Of a stretch of 64,000 bases of DNA, positions 35,277 through 43,507 are shown in pieces (position 1 is the first letter of the stretch; each line of letters opens with the position of its first letter). The DNA comes from G965229605 sp965229605 (lineage in GTDB: Bacteria; Pseudomonadota; Alphaproteobacteria; CBDDJK01): positions 2,542,001-2,606,000 of the forward strand of contig OZ245892.1 of assembly GCA_965229605.1 (NCBI GenBank). Direction: 5' to 3'. A program made the position numbers and the translations under genes. Under the pieces are notes generated by a model, which worked only from the letters and a program-made list of their open reading frames with translations, ran no database searches and was not told the DNA's origin.

Positions 35277-36947
35277 TCAATCCCTATTTTCCTTTGGATT
35301 AATATTTAAAGCACTTCGTAACATCGGGTGTATGCAGATTTTAACATCCGCTATTATGCTCTCTTTATTGAGAGTGTTAGATGAAATATGGGAATAAAGA
35401 TACTGTTGATTAGGGTTTAATTTTATTCCAAGCGCACCAATTCTATAAAGCTGAAAGACAATTTCCTTTGCGAAGGTAAATTCATTTATTTTTTCATCCA
35501 GATAATCTTTGGCTAATAATGAAAATGATTCATATTTTACAATTACATTTTCATTTTCATTTTCATTTTCATTTGTTATCCTTAACACTAGGTGGTCAAT
35601 AACGTCCTTGGAGCTTAACTCGTTCAAATTTATGTATTTTGATTTTCCTGAAAATTCTGATAAAACAATATTTAATGATGGCAGGGCACTTTTCCATTCA
35701 CTTATAAGAGCATCAAAACGCTTTTGTGAGTATATAGTTTCAGCTAAGCGAATATGCCGTGCTGATAAAATGTTTTTTTCACCTTCTGCTTGCTTTAATA
35801 TTATATTAACAAATGAAATCAAATCTCTAGGTCGCAATAATGTTCTCTTTGCTATATAACTAAATGCATTCTCCTTTCCAATTCGGTCTGGAAAAATATT
35901 ATTAAATTGTATGTTTTCTTTAGTATATTTTCTGTGAAAGAGGTGGTTAATCCTCTTATTAATCAGGTCATAAAGCAAGCCCTCTTCCCATTTTACATGC
36001 TCAAAATAATCTTCATATTTTTCTGATTGGAAGCCAACATCTTTTGTTTCATCTCTTACTCTTTCTAGAACGTCAGTTCTTAATGCAACGATAATCTTCA
36101 TACATTTTACTCGCCTAAAAGCTTTTAGACTTTCAATTAAAGCTCTAATTAAATCAAATCTTATTGATTCATCTACCCAACGCTCATCAATTTTGTCTAT
36201 AAGGATATATGATTTTTTCCTACTATTATTATCATATTCAGCTAATAATTCGAGAACCCTATTAAGATCCTTTAACTGTGCAAAATTTACCACGTTTTTT
36301 GCTCTATTTTGATATTGTGCCTTCCTCTCTTTACCGAGTGAATTAATATACCCAGCATTCATTTGAAATTTTTTAAAAACATCGCCTCCAAACTCTGCCT
36401 TGGCTTGATTTTCAATACGTTCCGTTAATGTCACTATATTTTCATCCATCGAAATCCAGAATTCCCTTTCCCAATTTTTCAAATAATCAAGAGCAGCACT
36501 TTTTTCCCGCCTGTTTTGAAAGAATTCAGAAATTCGCTCAAAACAATTCCTTGATTGGGATTCATTGTGAACATTATAGCGTAAGCGAATATATTCAATA
36601 CAAAGTATGTGCTTCCAAAGGACTTGAAAAATTACATCAAGGTCAACTTCAAGGGATTTAAAGAATCTGAGTATATCCGAGTTTGCAACATAATCCATTG
36701 ATCTTTGGAGTAGATCAACTACAACGACATTTTCTTCAGTGCTTTCAAGGTGCCTCAAAATAGCTGTCTTGCCGCTGCCAGTTCGACCTAATAATATCAT
36801 TTTGGAACTATTAATATCTCTAATATTATTTAATGATTCATTTTCAATAAAACAATTAGATAGAAACTCTTCATCGTTCTCAGCATCCATCGAACCAATT
36901 TCGTGGTTTTTGAATATAATAGGATTTGATTTATCTGATTTTTGCAT
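35277..36947 (-). CDS. P-loop ATPase of the Sll1717/KAP-like type
   Basis: A 556-residue protein with Walker A GRTGSGKT near residues 54-61 and a Walker B-like strand SYILIDKIDERW in the middle. The long alpha-helical remainder resembles Sll1717-type STAND-like ATPases. No nuclease or membrane domain is visible. The -10 TATAAT (36980-36985) would start RNA near 36973, downstream of ATG 36977, so ATG 36947, with AAGG upstream, is preferred. The gene is very AT-rich, carries a (Asn-Glu)n run encoded by a hexamer repeat, and ends at the repeated segment beside the toxin-antitoxin genes. It is probably acquired. A defence role is a guess from neighbourhood. Confidence 0.75.
   Translation of the reverse strand: MQKSDKSNPIIFKNHEIGSMDAENDEEFLSNCFIENESLNNIRDINSSKMILLGRTGSGKTAILRHLESTEENVVVVDLLQRSMDYVANSDILRFFKSLEVDLDVIFQVLWKHILCIEYIRLRYNVHNESQSRNCFERISEFFQNRREKSAALDYLKNWEREFWISMDENIVTLTERIENQAKAEFGGDVFKKFQMNAGYINSLGKERKAQYQNRAKNVVNFAQLKDLNRVLELLAEYDNNSRKKSYILIDKIDERWVDESIRFDLIRALIESLKAFRRVKCMKIIVALRTDVLERVRDETKDVGFQSEKYEDYFEHVKWEEGLLYDLINKRINHLFHRKYTKENIQFNNIFPDRIGKENAFSYIAKRTLLRPRDLISFVNIILKQAEGEKNILSARHIRLAETIYSQKRFDALISEWKSALPSLNIVLSEFSGKSKYINLNELSSKDVIDHLVLRITNENENENENVIVKYESFSLLAKDYLDEKINEFTFAKEIVFQLYRIGALGIKLNPNQQYLYSHISSNTLNKESIIADVKICIHPMLRSALNINPKENRD
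35546..35574 (+). repeat. Hexanucleotide repeat CATTTT x ~4.8
   Basis: Nearly five copies of CATTTT in a row encode alternating Asn-Glu in the ATPase on the minus strand (TNENENENENV). Because the unit is 6 bases, copy changes stay in frame. Confidence 0.9.
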
Positions 36948-36979
36948 TCTGAAACCTTGAAAAGCATCCTCTGGCATAA

Positions 36980-37007
36980 ATTATAATGTACTATTTACAT
37001 GTATTAA
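36980..37007 (-). promoter_or_regulatory. Promoter of the P-loop ATPase gene
   Basis: On the minus strand TTAATA (37002-37007) and TATAAT (36980-36985) are separated by 16 bases, close to the vegetative consensus. Its position argues against the first in-frame ATG and for the second. Confidence 0.5.
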
Positions 37008-37061
37008 GTCCAGTAAGAAACTACTTTTACTGCTTTGGGTCATGTGGCTATGATCGTGCCG

Positions 37062-37446
37062 CTAAATTTAGGTGGGGTTAGCAGTAGACAGTTTTAAGTT
37101 GGTGGCCTGTTCCAATTTCATGGCTGGTGTGATGCCGCCAATGGCCATATTAGGGCGTTCATTGTTATAAGTCCAGAGTCCCCATTACACCATTGAGTTG
37201 CCATAATTTGTGCTTCCTCGATTGTTTTAAACGCATTCATATCGAGCCATTCATGGCGTACGGTGCGGCTCATACCATGCGCCGACAAAGACCTGCAACC
37301 GACACGCCACCTTCGGCCTGTTTCAATATCTCAGTGATCTATATTTCGTTAAAGCGTTTCTGTTTCATCGTAAAATTTCCTTCTTCTTAACGATAGAAAA
37401 TTCTACTGCAAAACAACTCTAAATTTCGGGGGGATTAGCAGCAGAC
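37062..37446 (-). mobile_element. IS3-family relic with internal deletion
   Basis: Read on the minus strand, 37368 onward gives the OrfA start MKQKRFNEI, a stop, then ITEILKQAEGGVSVAGLCRRM, the usual IS3 OrfA opening. After a deletion join it continues as OrfB pieces EWLDMNAFKTIEEAQIMATQW and, one frame over, TYNNERPNMAIGGITPAMKLEQA. Both genes are broken. The relic is bounded by similar 28-bp segments in direct orientation at 37062-37089 and 37419-37446 (24 of 28 identical). Confidence 0.85.
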
Positions 37447-37817
37447 TCCAAAGCAAGCCATGTTGTGGTTGATTTCCCCTTGGAATGACCATAGACTATG
37501 CGTGTAATCAGGAAAAAGCTGATTATGGGGCTTAAGAACTCCTTCACATAAGCGGTTAGGATTCAACCGTTAAAAATGAATCATTTTCTCGATCCACGGT
37601 CGGGGAGATGATGTCATACAATAGGCTATTTGCTAAAAGCATCATGGCTGTTCTTATGTGCAGTTTTCTTAACTCCCCGGTCATCAGGTTTCCTGGTGGC
37701 TTGATTCTAAAAACAGCCAAGGGATTAGGAAAATGCAAAAGCCGGATATCACGTTTTTATTGCCTGCTTTATTAACAATAAACTTCTGAATGGGGCGGCG
37801 ATTGATTTGATTGTGCC
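37447..37817. other. Non-coding stretch with one weak small ORF
   Basis: No recognised gene here. A plus-strand frame from ATG 37608 (GGGGAG upstream) to 37775 would give 55 residues with a hydrophobic N-terminal half (SIMAVLMCSFLNSP), but nothing else supports it. No IS motif was found in this part. Confidence 0.4.
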
Positions 37818-38243
37818 ATGCCCCTGTTCCGCTCTTTATGGGGTCGCCCTTTACGGGGCCGCCCTTTATGGGCGTTGCTACTGATCACTCTGTTTGGCGC
37901 ACCAGCCCCGGCTAAGGATAAGCATACCGAAGCCGATTACAATAAAATCTATTGTGACTTGATCGGCGGCAAGACCGAGGTCAGACATGCCTATACCACC
38001 GATGCAGGCGAAACCGGCTTTATCATTGTCGATTGCGAAACCGCTACCGAGGTGATCGAGGGCGGACTTGATAAACGCTCCAGCCTTGATTCCATCCAGC
38101 AAGCCCTGTTCTTTGGCTATTTAACCGGGAAAAAGCCGGTTGTTGTCATCTATGACACCGATGGCATCGAAGGCAAAATAGAATACCGCCTCAAAATCAC
38201 CACAAAACTCACCGGGATTGCCTTTACAATATTCCCCGATTAG
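37818..38243 (+). CDS. Putative secreted small protein, unknown function
   Basis: A 141-residue protein with an N-terminal Arg-rich start and a hydrophobic stretch (LWALLLITLFGAPAPA), read as a signal peptide. The mature part contains KIYCDLIGGKTEVRHAY, GFIIVDCETATEVIEGGLDKRSSLDSIQQALFFGYLTGKKPVVVIYDTDG, suggesting a small alpha/beta fold with two cysteines that may pair. The N-terminal codons contain an imperfect tandem duplication (GCCCTTTACGGGGCC-like). It overlaps the long frame of the next SDR gene, whose chosen start lies 53 bases after this stop. Confidence 0.65.
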   Translation: MPLFRSLWGRPLRGRPLWALLLITLFGAPAPAKDKHTEADYNKIYCDLIGGKTEVRHAYTTDAGETGFIIVDCETATEVIEGGLDKRSSLDSIQQALFFGYLTGKKPVVVIYDTDGIEGKIEYRLKITTKLTGIAFTIFPD

Positions 38244-38295
38244 CAGAAGATACCACGCCGCTTGTAAAGCCCCCTTCAAACCGAAAAGAGGCGAT

Positions 38296-39102
38296 ATGTC
38301 AAAAACCATTCTGATTACCGGGTCAACTGATGGCATTGGCCTTGAAGCCGCCAAGAAACTGGCTGAGCAAGGCCATAGGGTTTTGCTGCATGGTCGCAAC
38401 CCGGAAAAACTGCGAAAAGTGGTGGATGAATTATCCTCAATCGGGGAGATTGAAAGCTATATCGCCGATTTAACCGATATGGATGCGGTTCGCTCTCTGG
38501 CAAAGCAGGTTTCTGATAAACACGAAACGCTGGATGTCCTGATGAATAACGCCGGTATTCTTAAATCCCCCAATAGCAACACAAAATACGGCATTGATAT
38601 CCGCTTTGTGGTCAATAGTTTTGCGCCCTATTTGCTGACAGAGCTTTTGCTGCCGCTTTTGAAAAAAGCCGATAAAGGTCGGGTGATCAATCTTTCCTCT
38701 GCTGCGCAAGCCCCGGTTAATCCTCATGATATGCAAGGGAAAGGCGGCGATCTTTCAACCATGGCGGCCTATTCGCAAAGCAAGCTGGCCTTGACCATGT
38801 GGTCTTTTCATCTTGCCGAGTCTCTGGGTGGAGATGGGCCCGCTGTTATTGCCTTAAATCCCGGCTCCCTGATTGACACCAAAATGGTTCAGGAAGGCTT
38901 CGGCCACGCCGCAAAAGATATCACGGTCGGGACAGATATCCTGGTTCGCGCCGCCTTGTCTGATGAATTTGCAAGAGGGAATGGAAAATATTTTGACAAT
39001 GATTCCAACCAATTCGCTGACCCGCATCCCGACTGCCTGGACCCCGCCAAACGCACCGCAACCGTCCAGCTGATGGAAAGCATCGTCGCCAACTTGTCCT
39101 AA
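38296..39102 (+). CDS. Short-chain dehydrogenase/reductase
   Basis: A 268-residue oxidoreductase with the SDR cofactor motif ILITGSTDGIGLEAAKKLAE (GxxxGIG), NNAG in MNNAGILKSP, catalytic Ser in INLSSAAQ and YxxxK in AYSQSKLALTMW. Specificity resembles retinol dehydrogenase-like SDRs, but the substrate is unknown. ATG 38296 has AAAAGAGG upstream. An earlier frame start at 38218 overlaps the preceding gene and is not used. A 15-bp tandem repeat begins at the stop codon. Confidence 0.9.
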   Translation: MSKTILITGSTDGIGLEAAKKLAEQGHRVLLHGRNPEKLRKVVDELSSIGEIESYIADLTDMDAVRSLAKQVSDKHETLDVLMNNAGILKSPNSNTKYGIDIRFVVNSFAPYLLTELLLPLLKKADKGRVINLSSAAQAPVNPHDMQGKGGDLSTMAAYSQSKLALTMWSFHLAESLGGDGPAVIALNPGSLIDTKMVQEGFGHAAKDITVGTDILVRAALSDEFARGNGKYFDNDSNQFADPHPDCLDPAKRTATVQLMESIVANLS

Positions 39103-39141
39103 AATCGGCTTCCCTAAAGCCGGCTCTCCTAAAACCGGCTT
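39097..39141 (+). repeat. 15-bp tandem repeat, three copies
   Basis: Units TCCTAAAATCGGCTT, CCCTAAAGCCGGCTC and TCCTAAAACCGGCTT start at 39097, 39112 and 39127, with a decayed fourth from 39142. The first includes the SDR stop codon. No hairpin function is evident. Confidence 0.85.
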
Positions 39142-39206
39142 TCCTAAAAATAATCTAGTCGTTATAAATACCTATAGATAATATTGATTGATCATATCCA
39201 TCTGCC

Positions 39207-42131
39207 ATGAATGCGCCTTTTGTTGTTGAAGATTCTCTGCCGCTGGTGAATCCGGTGTTGTCCGGTGCGCTGTCAATGCTGACACAAAGCATTGCGCAAG
39301 GCGAAGCGATTGACGATATGATCACCAGAGCGCAAGCTGCGATCCAGTCTGCCACCAGTCAGGCGGCGCAAATGCGGGCAGAGAAACTGCAGGCCTATTG
39401 TGCGCCTATCAGTGAATCAGAAAATCAGGCAGCACTGACGAGTATTTTCACCGACCTCGCCTTAAAGGCCAAGCAGCAAAATCCTGATTCAACACAAGCG
39501 GCTTTTGATTATTTTCAGGCAGAATTTTTCCGCTCCCGGGTTGGGATTGTCTTTACGGCGCATCCGACCTTTGCGGTTGATGAGCGCATCCTGCGGCTTA
39601 TTTCAAAAATGGCCGGAGGGCATCCGCTATCTGATCAGCAGCAAACCTTGCTTGAAACGCAGGATCATCGCCCGCAAGAGGCCCCGAAGCTGGAGACAGA
39701 AAACCAGCAGATTGAACAGGCGATTGCCGGGGCGCGCCAGGCTCTGCGTCAGATATTGGAAATATTGTTTAAAGTCGCACAGACTCATTTTCCAGACGAA
39801 TGGACTCGCTTCACCCCTTGTCTGGCAGATGTGGCAACCTGGGTTGGCGGCGATATTGACGGGCGCACAGATATTGGCTGGTCCCAGAGTTTCAGCCTTC
39901 GCCTTCAGGCACAGGCCCGGCAATTTGACTGGCTGGGAGCCCGGATCACCTCTTTAATCGGCTTGCCGGGCAGCGCGGATATCCGGTCCGAGCTTCAGAA
40001 TCTGGGCGATGATCTGACGGCTCTGTCGCAAAGACGCTGGCAGATGGCAAACGAGCTTTCACAGATAAAGCCTGATGATTTACCTGCAATCAGTCAGTTT
40101 TCCAGAGATTTCCTGACCGTTCATACGGACCGGCCCGACAATCAATCAGAGATAGACCCCCCATCAGATATTACCCCTGAAATCTGGCTCAAGCGGCTTG
40201 ATCAGTTGCTCAAGCAGGTGGATGCAACTACGCAAATCGCTATTGCTCTGGCCGTTGTTCGGGCAGAATTTGCAGCAACCGGGCTTTCTGCCAGCCATTT
40301 GCATGTGCGGATGAATGCCACACAGATTCATAATGCCCTGCGCCATGATCTGTCGCTGGAAGGTGACCCGATGGATTCAGCCTTTCGCCGGGAAGCCTTG
40401 CGCAAGCTGGTGACCGCCTTAAGCAATGTGCAGCCAGTGCGCCTGAACTTTGGCTCGCTTATGCGCGAACAAAGCAGCGCACGGCGGATGTTCATGCTGG
40501 TGCGCCAGATTTTACACCATATTGATTCAACAACCCCGGTGCGGATATTGATTGCTGAATGTGACAGTACGTTCACGATTCTTGGGGCACTCTATCTGGC
40601 CAAACGCTACGGGATTGAAGAAAAAGTCGATATTTCCCCTTTGTTAGAAACCCCGTCAGCCTTGGAAAACGGTGCACAGATTATGGCGGACCTGCTTTGC
40701 GATGACACCTATCAGACCTATGTCCAAAAACGGGGCCGGATCAGTATTCAAACCGGCTTTTCAGATGCCGGGCGACACTGCGGGCAGATTGCAGCCGCCT
40801 TGGCGGTTGAGCGTTTTCAGACAAAGCTTGCCAGCTGCCTGTCGGCCTGTTCACCTAAAACGTCAAATCAAACATTGGGCAAAATGCCAGAGCTTGTGCT
40901 GTTCAATACCCACGGCGAAAGTCTGGGGCGCGGGGCGCATCCAGAAAATCTGATCTCGCGGTTGCGCTATCTTTATGCGCCCTATGTCCGAAAGAAATTT
41001 GCCGACATCAATGTGCCGGTCAAACATGAAACCAGCTTTCAAGGCGGCGATGGCATGGTCTTCTTTCTACACCCGGATATGGCCTTTGCCACAATGGCCC
41101 GCATCATTGAAGATGGCTTTGATGACCCTGGTGCGACTGCACCTGATTCCTTTTACCAGACCCCTGATCAAAGCCTCGATTTCTTTTTAACCCTGCAATA
41201 TTGCAACCAGCATATGATGGATAATCCTGATTTTGGCGCGGTCTTGACCCGTTTTGCGCCCGCCCTTCTCTATCCAACAGGCTCACGGCAGACTCAACGA
41301 CAACAGGAAACCGCCAGTGCGCTTGTCCGCAGCGTTTCAGCCAGAATGCGAGCGATCCCGCAAAATGCTGTCCTGATGCAGCTGGGCTGGCTGGCAACCG
41401 TGACCTATGGTCTGGGGCAGGCCGTGGCCCGTGACCCGGACTGGTTTCGCGATCAGCTCGCCCAGTCCGACCGGCTGCAAACCCTGATTGCCATGAGCAA
41501 ATCTGCGCTGGAGCGATGGGATACCGATATTCTGCTGGCCTATCTTGAATTATATAATCCAGCCTTCTGGCTGCACCTGGCTCGCCATAGCGGAAATACG
41601 CTGCCCAAATCTACGCAACGCGCAATGCGCCAGGTGGCCCGACTTTTGTCACAAGACGATTTCTATTCTAAATCCATGCGGATTGCCTGTCACCTTATGC
41701 AGGACGCACAGGAATTTGCAATGGAACTCCCGGCTGGCTTTCTGAACAGCCCTAAACAGGACAAGCAGGAAGATGGCAATCAAACCCCTCTATACCCGTT
41801 GCACCAGCTACGCCTCGCCCTGATGATGCGCCTGTTCTTGCAAACCCCCGACCTGCCCGCTTTCTCTAACCACCCGGATATCCGAATCGATGACGTCATG
41901 CAGGCCTGCTTGCGCCTTGATGTCGAAGCCGCAGTCGCAGACCTCAGACGGGCCTTTCCAGCAACAGACCGCGTCATCGAAGCCGACTTCGCCGAACCCG
42001 CCGATATCAACGAAGATGACTTCGACTATAGCCTTGAACATAAAACGCTATTTGCACCACTCCTGGCCCTCAAGGATGAAATTCTGCGCATCACTCTTGC
42101 GCTTTCCCACCAACATGGAACCATCGGCTAA
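39207..42131 (+). CDS. ppc: Phosphoenolpyruvate carboxylase, divergent type
   Basis: PEPC adds bicarbonate to PEP to make oxaloacetate, feeding the TCA cycle. The 974-residue protein is collinear with bacterial PEPC and keeps FTAHPT (catalytic His119 region), but the usual TEVQRR continuation is FAVDER. The YSDSxKDxG site reads GFSDAGRHCGQ (near 517) and the FHGRGGSVGRGG loop reads FNTHGESLGRGAHP (near 568), which alters residues normally involved in catalysis while keeping the GRG. The TEQGE-like motif is SFQGGDG. It is therefore either a divergent active clade or a changed activity. No operon partner; glmM follows 20 bases later. Confidence 0.85.
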   Translation: MNAPFVVEDSLPLVNPVLSGALSMLTQSIAQGEAIDDMITRAQAAIQSATSQAAQMRAEKLQAYCAPISESENQAALTSIFTDLALKAKQQNPDSTQAAFDYFQAEFFRSRVGIVFTAHPTFAVDERILRLISKMAGGHPLSDQQQTLLETQDHRPQEAPKLETENQQIEQAIAGARQALRQILEILFKVAQTHFPDEWTRFTPCLADVATWVGGDIDGRTDIGWSQSFSLRLQAQARQFDWLGARITSLIGLPGSADIRSELQNLGDDLTALSQRRWQMANELSQIKPDDLPAISQFSRDFLTVHTDRPDNQSEIDPPSDITPEIWLKRLDQLLKQVDATTQIAIALAVVRAEFAATGLSASHLHVRMNATQIHNALRHDLSLEGDPMDSAFRREALRKLVTALSNVQPVRLNFGSLMREQSSARRMFMLVRQILHHIDSTTPVRILIAECDSTFTILGALYLAKRYGIEEKVDISPLLETPSALENGAQIMADLLCDDTYQTYVQKRGRISIQTGFSDAGRHCGQIAAALAVERFQTKLASCLSACSPKTSNQTLGKMPELVLFNTHGESLGRGAHPENLISRLRYLYAPYVRKKFADINVPVKHETSFQGGDGMVFFLHPDMAFATMARIIEDGFDDPGATAPDSFYQTPDQSLDFFLTLQYCNQHMMDNPDFGAVLTRFAPALLYPTGSRQTQRQQETASALVRSVSARMRAIPQNAVLMQLGWLATVTYGLGQAVARDPDWFRDQLAQSDRLQTLIAMSKSALERWDTDILLAYLELYNPAFWLHLARHSGNTLPKSTQRAMRQVARLLSQDDFYSKSMRIACHLMQDAQEFAMELPAGFLNSPKQDKQEDGNQTPLYPLHQLRLALMMRLFLQTPDLPAFSNHPDIRIDDVMQACLRLDVEAAVADLRRAFPATDRVIEADFAEPADINEDDFDYSLEHKTLFAPLLALKDEILRITLALSHQHGTIG

Positions 42132-42151
42132 CCTCCAAAGGTAAAACAAAT

Positions 42152-43507
42152 ATGACACAAAAAATCTTCGGAACCGACGGTATGCGCGGAATCGCAAATC
42201 AGGACCCGATCACACCGCAAAAAGTCCTTGCCCTCGCCATGGCAGCCGGACGCGTCTTTCATCGCGGCAATCACCGACACCGGGTTGTCATCGGAAAAGA
42301 TACCCGGCTTTCCGGCTATATGCTGGAACCCGCCCTGACATCAGGCTTTGTATCAATGGGCATGGATGTGCTGCTGCTCGGCCCCATGCCAACCCCCGCG
42401 ATCTCTATGCTCACGCGCTCCATGCGGGCTGATCTGGGAGTCATGATCTCGGCCTCGCATAACCAATATACCGATAACGGAATTAAACTCTTTGCGCCCG
42501 ATGGCTATAAACTGTCCGATCAATCCGAAAGAGAAATTGAAGAACTTATGGTCAATGGAGTCGGTGACTTGCCAAAATCTCCGGACTTGGGGCGGGCAAG
42601 GCGACTTGATGATGCGCCAGGCCGCTATATTGAATTTATTAAACAAAGCTTTCCAGCCGGGTTGCGTCTGGACGGATTGAAAATCGCCATTGATTGTGCG
42701 CACGGAGCAGCCTATCGCGTGGCCCCGATTATCCTGTCCGAGCTGGGGGCCGAATTGATTCCAATGGGGGTTGAGCCAAACGGCGTGAACATCAATCTTG
42801 AATGCGGGGCAGCCCACCCAGAAGGGCTGGCAGCTTTGACTATTTCGAAAAAAGCAGACCTTGGCATTGCGCTTGATGGAGACGCAGACCGCTTGATCAT
42901 GGCCGATGAAGCAGGCGCACTGATTGACGGTGATCAAATCCTGTCCATCATCGCTTCTGACTGGCACAATAAAGGAAAGCTGAAAGGCCCGGTTGTCTCA
43001 ACCGTGATGGCCAATCTGGGCTTTAAAACCTATCTCGACAGTCTGGACATCGAGACTGTTTCCACAAAAGTCGGTGACCGGCATGTTGTGGAACAAATGC
43101 GCAAACGCGGGGCCAATATAGGCGGAGAACCCTCTGGCCATATTATTCTGGGCGAAAAAGCCACCACAGGCGATGGGCTGATGGCTGCCCTTCAAGTCCT
43201 GGCCGTTCTGGTCGCCCGGAAATGCCGCCTCAGTGACCTGACACAGGCCTACCGACCAACCCCGCAACGGCACTTTAATATGGATACCCGGCACGCCAAG
43301 GCACTTTCACAAAACAAAAAGGTGCTGGAAAAAGTCAAGGAATGCGAAGCCAGGCTTGGCAAGCACGGCCGGATATTGATCCGTCCTTCAGGCACCGAGC
43401 CTCTTTTGCGGATTATGGTTGAAGGGCCCGAGCCCGCTCTTCTTCTACAACTGGGTCAGGACATTCGCTCTGTCACCGATGCCGAGGAAAAGCGGATCAG
43501 CGAATAG
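42152..43507 (+). CDS. glmM: Phosphoglucosamine mutase
   Basis: Converts glucosamine-6-phosphate to glucosamine-1-phosphate, on the way to UDP-GlcNAc for peptidoglycan and LPS. The 451-residue protein starts FGTDGMRGIAN, has the phosphoserine loop MISASHNQYTDNG (active Ser102), the metal loop DGDADR and the sugar loop GEPSGHII, then the phosphate-binding RPSGTEPLLRIMVEG. The serine-loop Pro of the common SASHNP is Gln here. AAAGGT lies 13 bases upstream of the ATG. The C-terminus overlaps the convergent lyase gene by 11 bases. Confidence 0.96.
   Translation: MTQKIFGTDGMRGIANQDPITPQKVLALAMAAGRVFHRGNHRHRVVIGKDTRLSGYMLEPALTSGFVSMGMDVLLLGPMPTPAISMLTRSMRADLGVMISASHNQYTDNGIKLFAPDGYKLSDQSEREIEELMVNGVGDLPKSPDLGRARRLDDAPGRYIEFIKQSFPAGLRLDGLKIAIDCAHGAAYRVAPIILSELGAELIPMGVEPNGVNINLECGAAHPEGLAALTISKKADLGIALDGDADRLIMADEAGALIDGDQILSIIASDWHNKGKLKGPVVSTVMANLGFKTYLDSLDIETVSTKVGDRHVVEQMRKRGANIGGEPSGHIILGEKATTGDGLMAALQVLAVLVARKCRLSDLTQAYRPTPQRHFNMDTRHAKALSQNKKVLEKVKECEARLGKHGRILIRPSGTEPLLRIMVEGPEPALLLQLGQDIRSVTDAEEKRISE

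Noticed and set aside
35546..35574. Hexamer tract as a CRISPR or phase-variation switch
   Set aside because: The unit is a simple sequence repeat without spacers and of in-frame length, so it cannot switch the gene on or off.
36980..36985. ATG 36977 as the ATPase start
   Set aside because: It would lie upstream of the expected transcription start of the TATAAT box, and lacks a ribosome site. ATG 36947 is preferred.
37608..37775. 55-residue plus-strand ORF
   Set aside because: Only a ribosome-like GGGGAG and a hydrophobic patch support it. No homology is recognised, so it is not listed as a gene.
42353..42967. 204-residue minus-strand ORF opposite glmM
   Set aside because: Antisense shadow of a conserved gene, without a ribosome site or recognisable domains.
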